Below, one piece after another: positions 16,229-24,531 of a stretch of 64,000 bases of DNA. Numbering within the stretch: position 1 is the first letter of the stretch; every line of letters starts with the position of its first letter. This DNA comes from Deltaproteobacteria bacterium (lineage in GTDB: Bacteria; Desulfobacterota; BSN033; UBA1163), in the NCBI GenBank assembly GCA_020059605.1, contig JAGVBT010000164.1, forward strand, positions 1 to 64,000, in the 5' to 3' direction. The notes under the pieces were generated by a model. It saw nothing but the letters and a program-made list of their open reading frames with translations. It had not been told where the DNA came from and made no database searches. The translations under genes were made by a program, and so were the position numbers.

Positions 16229-16250
16229 AAGGAGTTCTCTCACCCTTTCC
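16218..16250 (+). terminator. hairpin at the end of the MFS gene
   Basis: GGAAAGGGTGA / TCACCCTTTCC perfect 11 bp stem overlapping the stop codon; no T-run. Confidence 0.45.
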
Positions 16251-16277
16251 CTCATCCTTGAACCTGGAGTGTCTCGT

Positions 16278-16895
16278 TCAGAGCGTTTCATAGAACGATT
16301 TTTTTACATATTTAAAAGAAGTTATAAATTTATCGAATGTGTCAAAGGCAGAGGGGTCATAGTCTCCATCCATCGGTCTCCACTGGGTGATGTAAAAGGC
16401 TACCACACGCTCTCCGCGTTTTCCGAAGATGATTTTTGACTTCGCTTTCTCTTTTTTGACAGGGTCTTTCCCCTCTGCCGTGACCTCCCACCCCTCTCCT
16501 CCTAAGACCTGAACCTTTCTTCTCTCCAGGATTTGAAAATCGAGAATGGCATTCCAGAGGAATCGTTTGAAAAATTCCTTCTCCCGCTCCTCAAACTTTT
16601 TTGAAAATCCAAAGGGTTCTTCGTCGTAGGCGAATACCGATTGGGACGGAAAAGGACCCGGATCCCTCTTCATGAATCCGAAGGCAAATTCCCCCTCGTC
16701 GTCTCCTTCCGGCCAGAAGAGGTTCCAGCCCAGGGGAGGCACTCTGAATTCGAATTCCTCTTTGTAGATGACCGTTCCCTTTGGCGTCACCTCATACGGT
16801 TTCGGCGCGGCGGACATTCCCAGGCCGGCACATCCGGAAAGAGAGAAAAGGGCGATGAACAAAGGCCATAGCATTAAAATTTTTTTTCTTTTCAT
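16278..16895 (-). CDS. putative lipoprotein
   Basis: signal peptide with lipobox-like LSGC (MKRKKILMLWPLFIALFSLSGCAG). Confidence 0.7.
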   Translation of the reverse strand: MKRKKILMLWPLFIALFSLSGCAGLGMSAAPKPYEVTPKGTVIYKEEFEFRVPPLGWNLFWPEGDDEGEFAFGFMKRDPGPFPSQSVFAYDEEPFGFSKKFEEREKEFFKRFLWNAILDFQILERRKVQVLGGEGWEVTAEGKDPVKKEKAKSKIIFGKRGERVVAFYITQWRPMDGDYDPSAFDTFDKFITSFKYVKKSFYETL

Positions 16896-16918
16896 GGTTT
16901 TCCTCCCGTGGTCGGGTC

Positions 16919-17497
16919 TCATCGACCTTCCTGATTCAGCTTTTTAAGGAAAAGGAGAATATCCTTATATTGCGGGGTTCCATCCCGCACATATCTTATG
17001 GTCCCCTTCTTATCAATGATCACGGTCTTTCTTGAAAAAACCGGGTACCCCCTGATCTCAAGCGAGGGTTCGACGCCAAATGAGGCGCCGAGAAAACCGG
17101 TGAGGTTGGAAAGGAGGGGAAAGGTTAAATCCAGGCTCTTGGCCCAGTATTTCAATGTAGCCGCATCGTCGACACTGACGCCCAGGACCCGGGCGTTGAA
17201 GCGCTCATAGAGGTAAAGGTTCCTCTGATGGCCCTCCATTTCCCCGGTTCAGAGGGGGGTAAAGGCGGCAGGAAAAAAGGTTATGACCAGGTGGTATTTT
17301 CCGTAATACTCATCGGCGTAAGTGATCGCCCGATCCTGAGAAGACGGCAGGGTAAAATAGGGCACCTCCCTTCCAACCAGGTCGATCTTTCTTCTGGCTT
17401 CGATCGGAGAAGGTGGAAGAAAGAACAGCAAAAGAAGAAATAATAAGAGGAACAGATGGAACCGTTTTTTTCTCATGGTTGCCTCCTTTCTTAACAA
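16919..17497 (-). CDS. selenocysteine-containing peroxiredoxin (AhpC/TSA/Bcp-like), TGA at 17251-17249 read as Sec
   Basis: ORFs 17249-17497 and 16919-17239 are in the same frame, separated by one TGA; joined sequence FFPAAFTPL-U-TGEMEGHQRNLYLYERFNARVLGVSVDD places the TGA at the peroxidatic Cys; N-terminal signal peptide. Confidence 0.8.
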
Positions 17498-17586
17498 ATT
17501 TTAGCCTGTTTTCTTCGATTTTGCAATTTTAAGAATCGGTTGCCAATAGAGGAGCAAAGATGTTACATTACAACTGGAGAGGTAAA

Positions 17587-17994
17587 ATGATTGCTTACGA
17601 CCTCATCTGTTCCAACGGGCATCTTTTTGAGTGCTGGTTCAAGGACAGCGCCTCCTTCGAGGAGCAGCAGTCTGCCGGCATCATTAACTGCCCCGTCTGC
17701 GATGATACCCGGGTGGTGAAAACCTTTTCTCCATTCATGATCAAGAAGAACGATGGAGAGAGAAAGAAGGGAGAAGGGGTCGCTCTACAGGCCTTGCAGC
17801 TCATCCATGAGTATGTGGACAAACACTTCGAAGACGTGGGAGCCAAATTTGCCGATGAGGCAATCAGAATCCATAACGGAGAGGCAGAGAGGAGAAACAT
17901 CCGGGGAACGGCCACGACGGAAGAGGAGGTGATCCTGAAGGAAGAAGGGGTCCAGTTCTTAAAGGTTCCCATTGTCAAACGACTGCTGAACTGA
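17587..17994 (+). CDS. DUF1178 family protein
   Basis: MIAYDLICSNGHLFECWFKDSASFEEQ..INCPVCDDTRVVKTFSP. Confidence 0.8.
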   Translation: MIAYDLICSNGHLFECWFKDSASFEEQQSAGIINCPVCDDTRVVKTFSPFMIKKNDGERKKGEGVALQALQLIHEYVDKHFEDVGAKFADEAIRIHNGEAERRNIRGTATTEEEVILKEEGVQFLKVPIVKRLLN

Positions 17995-17997
17995 GGC

Positions 17998-18786
17998 TTA
18001 AGGTTTTAAAGAGAGGTTGGCTTCCTGAAATTTTTCGTCCCTGAAAAATAGAATCCGAACCGCGCTTCCTGCCTTAAGGGTATCAAACATTTCTTCAAAA
18101 TCCTTTACGCTTCCCACCTCTTTTTGATTGATTTTGGTAATGATGTCTCCCGCCTTGATTCCGGAGGTCCCCGAAAGGCTCTCCGGGAGCACCTCGGAGA
18201 CCAATACCCCCTTTTCCCCTTTAAAGTTGAAGTGAGAGGCCAGGGAGGGAGTGAGTTTTTGAATCCGGAGGCCATGCCGCTCTCCAAAATCCTCCTTCAT
18301 GGAAAGGGCCAATCCCTGCTGGTCCAAAATCTTGGCAGAGACGAGAATCGGGACTTTCGATTTCAATGCGAGAATGATGGCGTCGCTGGGCCGGGCATCG
18401 ATTTCGATCTTGGCTTTGTTTAATGTGAGAAAGAGGGTGGCATAGTAGGTTTGTTCTTTGAGATCGACGATCTTGACCTCATTCACCTTCACCTGGGCCT
18501 GTGCCAGTATGGAATGGAGAAGATCATGGGTCATTGGCCTGGAAGAGGGGATCTGGTTGAGCTCCTTGTTGATGGCGTTGGCTTCAAGAAGACCAATCCA
18601 GATGGGGAGAGCTTTTTTCTCCTCCTTGTCGGCGAGGATGACCACCGGACTCTGGCTGGCAGGGTCGATCCGCACTCCCTTCACCTCCATTTCAATGAAG
18701 GGGGGGGCTTTTCCCTTGCTCAGGGTGATCAGTCCCAGAGAAGCGATGAATAAAACCGACAGACCCATCAAGATATATTTTTTCAT
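17998..18786 (-). CDS. secreted bifunctional-nuclease-domain (DUF151) protein with C-terminal PDZ domain
   Basis: signal peptide MKKYILMGLSVLFIASLGLI; BFN motif ALPIWIGLLEANAI...DARPSDAIILALKSKVPI; PDZ GVLVSEVLPESLSGTSGIKAGDIITKINQKEV. Confidence 0.75.
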   Translation of the reverse strand: MKKYILMGLSVLFIASLGLITLSKGKAPPFIEMEVKGVRIDPASQSPVVILADKEEKKALPIWIGLLEANAINKELNQIPSSRPMTHDLLHSILAQAQVKVNEVKIVDLKEQTYYATLFLTLNKAKIEIDARPSDAIILALKSKVPILVSAKILDQQGLALSMKEDFGERHGLRIQKLTPSLASHFNFKGEKGVLVSEVLPESLSGTSGIKAGDIITKINQKEVGSVKDFEEMFDTLKAGSAVRILFFRDEKFQEANLSLKP

Positions 18787-19235
18787 GGTTTTCTCCTTTT
18801 TTGAGCTAAAGCCCTTTTCCTCATGATGGCCATGAGACCGATGATGATTTTCTGGCCCTCCCTTTTGGTCCGTGGTCCGGAGGATTTGATGATCCGCTGA
18901 CAGAAGCCCTGGTAATGTTTTCTCTCCCATCCCAACTCTTCAAGGAGGTAAGAGATAAAATCGGCCTGGCTCGGGGTGATCGATTTAAGACCCAGCGAAC
19001 TGTCCGAAGGGATGAGCCTGCCCTTTGGCGAAGGATGGTATGGATGAAGCAGGGAACCTTTAAATCCCATCCCCTGAAAACGGTCCATCACCTTTTTGAA
19101 CCCTTCCCTGTCCAACCGGGCTGAACTCTCCACCCCAGCCACCCCTTTGAGAATCCGACGGTAAGATTCCTCATCGAGGCGCAGGTTGTCCCTGGCAATG
19201 TGGACAAGGGCCTTCTTCTTACGACCGATCGCCAT
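18783..19235 (-). CDS. DUF1018 / Mu gp16 (GemA)-like protein
   Basis: ALVHIARDNLRLDEESYRRILKGVAGVESSARLDREGFKKVMDRFQGMGF; ATGA overlap with the downstream BFN-PDZ gene. Confidence 0.65.
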   Translation of the reverse strand: MAIGRKKKALVHIARDNLRLDEESYRRILKGVAGVESSARLDREGFKKVMDRFQGMGFKGSLLHPYHPSPKGRLIPSDSSLGLKSITPSQADFISYLLEELGWERKHYQGFCQRIIKSSGPRTKREGQKIIIGLMAIMRKRALAQKRRKP

Positions 19236-19369
19236 TGTTCATTATAACTCAGATCGAGGTGAAAATGGAAATCCATTGATTCCATTGACAGGGTTCTCTT
19301 TTTAAAATAATATTAGCCGTAACGGTTTAGCGTAGCCCAATAGAAATAACCAAGGACTCGGAGCCTAAA

Positions 19370-19849
19370 ATGAAGATCGGTGTTCTTTCCGACACCCATT
19401 TAAGAGAACCCACTCCCGATTTTAAAAAGATGGCAGAGGTCCATTTCAGGGATGTGGAAATGATTGTCCATGCGGGAGATTTTGTGGACTGGTCCGTTGT
19501 CCAGTACCTCTCAGGCCTGAAAGAGCTGGTCGCTGTCTGCGGGAACATGGACCCTTCTGAAATCCGGAAGTTCTTTCCGCAGAAACGGACCGTTGAATTG
19601 GGGGGATTCCGGATCGGTCTCATTCATGGAGGAGGTGCGCCCTTCGGAATGGAGTCGCGAATCAAAGAAGAATTTGATGAGGAAGTGGATGCAATTCTCT
19701 ATGGTCACACCCATACCCCTGCCAATCACCGGGTGAAGAACCTCTTTTTTTTCAACCCTGGTTCCCCTACCCGGTCTTTTCTCAATCAACCCACCCTCGG
19801 CATTCTCCACCTCAATGAAAAGATCGAAGGGGAAATCATCACTCTATGA
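19370..19849 (+). CDS. YfcE-type metallophosphoesterase
   Basis: MKIGVLSDTHLREP..VHAGDFVDW..VCGNMD..GLIHGGG..LYGHTHTP. Confidence 0.9.
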   Translation: MKIGVLSDTHLREPTPDFKKMAEVHFRDVEMIVHAGDFVDWSVVQYLSGLKELVAVCGNMDPSEIRKFFPQKRTVELGGFRIGLIHGGGAPFGMESRIKEEFDEEVDAILYGHTHTPANHRVKNLFFFNPGSPTRSFLNQPTLGILHLNEKIEGEIITL

Positions 19850-19977
19850 CGATGAACCCTAAACGATGGACGATGGTCCACGAACCATGAACAAAAAAGA
19901 ACAACCAAAAAATTTAAAGCCGCAACTTTTTTAATCCTTCATGGATTGTTCATTGCCCATCGTTTATCGTTCATCGT
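19849..19977. repeat. inverted-repeat element (ACGATGAACnnTAAACGATGG arms)
   Basis: left arm ACGATGAACCCTAAACGATGGACGATGG, right arm CCCATCGTTTATCGTTCATCGT. Confidence 0.6.
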
Positions 19978-19978
19978 A

Positions 19979-20587
19979 TTATTTCCCGAGTTTCTCCAGC
20001 GCGCCCACAAGGTCTTCGAGAGGGGGCCGTTTGTTAATGTCGTGGACATCGATGTAACGGATGATTCCTTTCTTATCGATGACAAAAAGAGCCCTTTCTG
20101 TAACTCCATCGGACCGGAGGACTCCGAACTTTTTGGCCACGGCTCCATGGGGCCAGAAATCGGAGAGAACGGGAAACCATAATTTCCCCATCTGGTTTGT
20201 CCAGGCAAAGAGGGTGGGGATATTGTCGACCGTGATTCCGAAAAGGATAGCATCGTTCTGTTCGAAAATGCCTTTGATGATATTATAACCGGGCCACTGA
20301 TCCGAGCAGACGGGCGTCCAGGCTGCTGGGACAAAGGAGAGAACCACATTTTTTCCCCCGCGATACCGACTCAGTGTCATCTTGCCTCCGGCAACCGATG
20401 GAAGTGTAAAATCAGGAGCCTGACTCCCCACGTTCACCATGAGCTTGCTATCGACGGGTTTAAGCGTTTCCCCCTTATAGATATTTTCCTTGAAGGCATC
20501 GGATGTGGCAAAGGCCGTTTGGCAAAAAGGAAGCACAGAGAGAAGACCAACGAGGCCGATCCAATGAATACATTTTTTGGTTTGCAT
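19979..20587 (-). CDS. peroxiredoxin (secreted, Cys form)
   Basis: signal peptide; VLSFVPAAWTPVCSDQWPGYNI peroxidatic Cys. Confidence 0.85.
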   Translation of the reverse strand: MQTKKCIHWIGLVGLLSVLPFCQTAFATSDAFKENIYKGETLKPVDSKLMVNVGSQAPDFTLPSVAGGKMTLSRYRGGKNVVLSFVPAAWTPVCSDQWPGYNIIKGIFEQNDAILFGITVDNIPTLFAWTNQMGKLWFPVLSDFWPHGAVAKKFGVLRSDGVTERALFVIDKKGIIRYIDVHDINKRPPLEDLVGALEKLGK

Positions 20588-20599
20588 GGTTCCATCTCC

Positions 20600-21175
20600 T
20601 TACTTGAGCTCTGATGCTTTGAGGACCAGGTCGAGAAAGGGTTCCGGACCCGGATAGTCCCCCAACTGGGAATGGACGATCCGGTGGGACCCGTCATCAT
20701 TGATTTTGACAACGATAAAATAGGGCGTCCTGACCTCTCCACAGGCCTTGTGAATGGTAAAATCCTTATCCGGAAAGAGCGGAAACGGGACCTGATAGGT
20801 CTTTTTGAATGTGTCTACCTCGAAAGGAGTATTTCCTGCTCCGATTCCTATGATCTTCATCTTGTTCTTGAGGCCGGGGGTTTTTTCTATCAGGTGATAA
20901 AGCTCATTAATCCCGGGAGCGTCCTTCTGGCAAAAAGGACAATACATACTATAGATTTCGACAATCACCACCTTGGCTTTAATCTGTGGGATTTTGAAAA
21001 CGCCCTCACCCGAGAGGCCTAGATACGCCTTTTCCGCGGAAGTTTTTGGAATTGGAAGATTAAACGCCGGTAATGTCTCCCCCTTTTGGGGTGCTTTGTT
21101 GTCCGCAACAGCGGGATAAACCATAAACAAAATCAATAGGGTGAGTATCATGGAATGCGCAAAAGTTTTCTTCAT
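20600..21175 (-). CDS. TlpA-like thioredoxin-fold protein (CPFC)
   Basis: signal peptide; VVIVEIYSMYCPFCQKDAPGINELY. Confidence 0.85.
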   Translation of the reverse strand: MKKTFAHSMILTLLILFMVYPAVADNKAPQKGETLPAFNLPIPKTSAEKAYLGLSGEGVFKIPQIKAKVVIVEIYSMYCPFCQKDAPGINELYHLIEKTPGLKNKMKIIGIGAGNTPFEVDTFKKTYQVPFPLFPDKDFTIHKACGEVRTPYFIVVKINDDGSHRIVHSQLGDYPGPEPFLDLVLKASELK

Positions 21176-21189
21176 TTTTCAACCTTCCT

Positions 21190-21705
21190 TTACGTCAATT
21201 TTTTAAGGGCACCCAGCACAGATTCATAATCCGGTTCGTTCGTCAGTTCTTTGACGATCTGAATATACTGGAGGGTCCCTTTTTGATCCACCAGGAAGAC
21301 GGCCCTGGCGAGGAGCCTCAGCTCTTTAATCAGCACCCCGTAAGCAGTGCCGAACGTGGCGTCCCGGTGATCCGAAAGCGTTTGCACCTTATCCACACCG
21401 CTTGCGGCGCACCATCGTTTCTGGGCAAAGGGGAGGTCCATGCTGATGGTTAAAATCACCACATCCGGACCCAGGCGGCTGGCCTCCTCGTTGAATTTTC
21501 GAGTCTCCAGATCGCAGACCGGAGTGTCGAGAGAAGGGACGGAGGAGACGATGCAAATTTTCCCGCGGAAGGTTGAGAAACGGACAGGGGAGAGGTTATT
21601 GTCCAGGACCGTAAAGTCAGGAGCCCCTTCTCCCGCTTTGACTTCATTTCCCATCAGGGTCAGTGGATTCCCCTTCATCGTAACGATTCCTGTTCGCTCT
21701 TTCAT
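21190..21705 (-). CDS. tpx: thiol peroxidase (2-Cys peroxiredoxin)
   Basis: MKERTGIVTMKGNPLTLMGNEVKAGEGAPDFTV...VPSLDTPVCDLETRKFNEEA; longer ORF start lies in an intergenic repeat. Confidence 0.9.
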   Translation of the reverse strand: MKERTGIVTMKGNPLTLMGNEVKAGEGAPDFTVLDNNLSPVRFSTFRGKICIVSSVPSLDTPVCDLETRKFNEEASRLGPDVVILTISMDLPFAQKRWCAASGVDKVQTLSDHRDATFGTAYGVLIKELRLLARAVFLVDQKGTLQYIQIVKELTNEPDYESVLGALKKLT

Positions 21706-21724
21706 GAGACCTCCTTTTAAATGA

Positions 21725-21837
21725 GGAAATTCGAAACAATTTCTAATGTTCAAAATTCGAAACATCAAGACTTTTTTGTTTGAGTCATTTGAACATTTGG
21801 ATTTCGGATTTGTTTCGGAATTCGATATTCGGATTTC
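21725..21837. repeat. AT-rich inverted repeat element, CGAAATTCGAAACAA family
   Basis: GAAATTCGAAACAATTTC...GGATTTGTTTCGGAATTCGATATTCGGATTTC. Confidence 0.65.
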
Positions 21838-21890
21838 TAAAACCCCAAAAACTTCTTTGGTTCTGGCTATGCCAGGTTAGGATTTATATT

Positions 21891-22388
21891 TTAGTCCATT
21901 TTCTTGAACATCTCCCCCTTAGCCCCGCACACCGGGCAAGTTCCGGGGGGCTCTTTTTCAGCTGTGTATCCGCAGACCGGGCAGATATAGTAAGGATAAT
22001 TCTCCTGAGGTTTTCCCAATCCGTCTAATACCTTCTGATAAAGCCGGGCATGGACCTTTTCGACTTCGTTGGCGAAGTTGAAACTTCGCTCCGCATCTTT
22101 TTGGCCATCGGCCTTGGCCGCTTCAATCATCTCCGGGTACATCTTCTTAAATTCATGGGTCTCTCCATCAATGGCTCCCTGAAGGTTTTCTTTCGTGCTT
22201 TTGACTCCCTTGAGAACCCTCAGGTGGTTGTGGGCGTGAATCGTCTCTGCCTCGGCCGCGGCTCGGAAAAGACGGGCGGCCTGGGGATAGCCTTCCTGGT
22301 CGGCTTTAGCCGCAAAGGCGAGGTATTTCCGGTTTGCCTGGGATTCTCCTGCAAACGCTTCCATTAAAGATTGTTCTGTCTTTGACAT
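21891..22388 (-). CDS. rubrerythrin
   Basis: AFAGESQANRKYLAFA...HAHNHLRVL; C-terminal rubredoxin CPVCGYTAEKEPPGTCPVCGA. Confidence 0.93.
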   Translation of the reverse strand: MSKTEQSLMEAFAGESQANRKYLAFAAKADQEGYPQAARLFRAAAEAETIHAHNHLRVLKGVKSTKENLQGAIDGETHEFKKMYPEMIEAAKADGQKDAERSFNFANEVEKVHARLYQKVLDGLGKPQENYPYYICPVCGYTAEKEPPGTCPVCGAKGEMFKKMD

Positions 22389-22412
22389 GGCGATCTTCCT
22401 CCTTCGTTTGAT

Positions 22413-22817
22413 TTACGTTTCTTTCTTATTTTTGCACTTAGAACAGAGGCCGTAGAATTCGATGTGGCTGCCGATGATTTCAAACTCTTCGGTTTCGATT
22501 TTTGGCGGATCGAGGGGAAATTCGTTGTGAACATCCAGTATTTTCTGGCACCCGACACAGATGATGTGATGATGGACCTCGGTATTGGGATCAAAGCGTT
22601 TCTTTGAAGGGTCCACGTTGAGCTCCTTGACCTGCCCGCGTTTCTTTAATGTATCAAGGGTGTTGTATACGGTTGCGAGAGACATGGTCGGAAACTTTTT
22701 AATCATCCCCTTATAAATTTGGTCCACCGACGGGTGTTCCTTATTTCCTTCGAGAAATTTGAGTATCGCCAACCTCTGGGGCGTTAGTTTAAATCCTGAC
22801 CTTTTATTGTTTTTCAT
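22413..22817 (-). CDS. Fur family (PerR-like) regulator
   Basis: KLTPQRLAILKFLEGNKEHPSVDQIY...HHHIICVGCQKILDVH...HIEFYGLCSKC. Confidence 0.9.
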   Translation of the reverse strand: MKNNKRSGFKLTPQRLAILKFLEGNKEHPSVDQIYKGMIKKFPTMSLATVYNTLDTLKKRGQVKELNVDPSKKRFDPNTEVHHHIICVGCQKILDVHNEFPLDPPKIETEEFEIIGSHIEFYGLCSKCKNKKET

Positions 22818-22976
22818 ATTCCATTTTCCCCTCGATCTAATAAATAGTAATTATCATATTAGAATTGTTATTGTCAAGTATTTTCCCGTTTCGTGTTTGT
22901 CGTTGCGAAATGTCTTTTCCAGGACGGGAAATTGTGGTATACTGAAATAAATGATCTTTGGTCTACGGGAGGAGAG

Positions 22977-23387
22977 ATGGATCCGATTTATTTTGGTCTG
23001 ATTGCTTTTGCCTTTACCGCCGGGGTTGTGATCTTTATCATCGTCATGATCGAACTGAAGGGCGCCCTGAAAGAATTGAAAGAATTGATCCGGACCGCCG
23101 AAAAATCAATTAAACCAACCCTGACCGAACTTCAAGGGACTCTTAAAAGTCTTCGGGATTTTACCGACAATATCAATGAGGTGGCGGAGGACCTGAGAGA
23201 TTTTTCAGACTCGCTCAGGGGAGTCAGCGAAAATGTGAGAACGGTGAGTGAGAATGTGAAGCGTGTGAGTTCGATCGTTGGAGATGTGAATTCGCTGGCG
23301 AGGGTTGAGGCCTCAAGCATGAAGGCGGGTGTTAGGGCAGGTTTTCGTGCTTTTCTAAAAAATTTCATGGGGCATGACAGGACTTAG
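22977..23387 (+). CDS. DUF948-like membrane protein
   Basis: N-terminal TM then long coiled-coil (LTELQGTLKSLRDFTDNINEVAEDLRDFSDSLRGVSENVRTVSENV). Confidence 0.6.
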   Translation: MDPIYFGLIAFAFTAGVVIFIIVMIELKGALKELKELIRTAEKSIKPTLTELQGTLKSLRDFTDNINEVAEDLRDFSDSLRGVSENVRTVSENVKRVSSIVGDVNSLARVEASSMKAGVRAGFRAFLKNFMGHDRT

Positions 23388-23428
23388 TTTAAAACATAAA
23401 CCATTAAACGGATGAAAGGAGGCAATCG

Positions 23429-23746
23429 ATGAAACATGAAGAAGGAAGTCACTGTGCTGCTCCCTTGATCTTTTCTTTTTTTCTCGGGGGCCTGATCGGA
23501 GCAGGGGTTGCGCTCTTGGTGGCCCCCAAATCTGGGAGGGAGACAAGGGAGAAGATTAAGGAGTTGGCCGGCGAAGCGAAAGGGAAAGCCGAAGAGGTGA
23601 TCGAGCAGGTCAAAGGGAAGGTGACCTCCGCAGTGGAAAAGGGGAAGGAGGTTTTAGAGGAAAAGAAATCGATCGTGACCACGGCGATTGAGGCCGGAAA
23701 AGAGGCCTATGAAAAAGAGAAAGAGAAGCTGGCCAAGGGCCATTAG
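23429..23746 (+). CDS. YtxH domain protein
   Basis: FFLGGLIGAGVALLVAPKSGRETREKIKELAGEAKGKAEEV. Confidence 0.8.
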   Translation: MKHEEGSHCAAPLIFSFFLGGLIGAGVALLVAPKSGRETREKIKELAGEAKGKAEEVIEQVKGKVTSAVEKGKEVLEEKKSIVTTAIEAGKEAYEKEKEKLAKGH

Positions 23747-24519
23747 GATTCCTTCGGAAAGAAGAAAGAAGGCGAACGTGTTTTTAAATATTGAATGGCG
23801 GCCAAGATAAACGCACGGAAGAGCTTTTTTGAATAGGGGTCATTCTTCCAAGTTCCTTCAGGATGCCATTGTACGCCGAGGACAAATGTTTTCGAAGGAT
23901 GCTCGACCGCCTCAATGATTTCATCTTTGGCCTGAGCGCTGATGATCAGACCATGAGCCAGCTCTTTAATTGCCTGGTGGTGTTTTCCATTGACCCATAT
24001 TTCCCTTCTTCGGAAAATTCGATGGAGAGAGGTATTTGCCTCGATTTTGATCGAATGGGTATTGACCCCCTTGTCCGCTTTCTGGAGATGGTTGATGCTG
24101 CCTTTGACTTGGGCAGGAATATCCTGATAAAGCGTTCCTCCCTGTGCCACATTTAGGACCTGGATGCCCCGGCAAATGGCCAGGATCGGAAGGTCTCTTT
24201 GGAAGGCAAGTCTTGCGATCTCGATCTCCATCAGGTCGAGACCCTCATCGACCTCTTCCAACCCGGCCAGTGGCTCTTCCCCGTAATTTCTCGGATTGAT
24301 GTCCGGTCCCCCGCTTAGGAGAAGACCGTCCAGGCGGTCAAGAATCGTTCTGAGGGTTTCCCGGGTTTGAGCAACCGGGATGAGGACAGGGGCTCCTCCG
24401 CCGTGTTGAATCGCCTGGCTGTATTCATTGTAGATATAATCCATAAAGTGTCCCGGAGAATAAACTCCCCAGGCACCTCCCACCATTCTTGAACAGGTGA
24501 TTCCGATCAATGGTTTCAT
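23743..24519 (-). CDS. gamma-glutamyl-gamma-aminobutyrate hydrolase family (class I GATase-like)
   Basis: PLIGITCSRM...LPILAICRGIQVLNVAQGGTLYQDI...GVQWHPEGT. Confidence 0.88.
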   Translation of the reverse strand: MKPLIGITCSRMVGGAWGVYSPGHFMDYIYNEYSQAIQHGGGAPVLIPVAQTRETLRTILDRLDGLLLSGGPDINPRNYGEEPLAGLEEVDEGLDLMEIEIARLAFQRDLPILAICRGIQVLNVAQGGTLYQDIPAQVKGSINHLQKADKGVNTHSIKIEANTSLHRIFRRREIWVNGKHHQAIKELAHGLIISAQAKDEIIEAVEHPSKTFVLGVQWHPEGTWKNDPYSKKLFRAFILAAIQYLKTRSPSFFFPKES

Positions 24520-24531
24520 CCGTCTCTGTCC

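Noticed and set aside
17249-17497. Track ORFs 17249-17497 and 16919-17239 as two separate genes
   Set aside because: Same frame, separated by one TGA at the catalytic Cys position; better explained as a single selenoprotein (or, less likely, a nonsense mutant).
18787-18930. N-terminal extension of the BFN-PDZ ORF
   Set aside because: Overlaps the GemA-like gene and lies upstream of a good signal peptide start at 18786.
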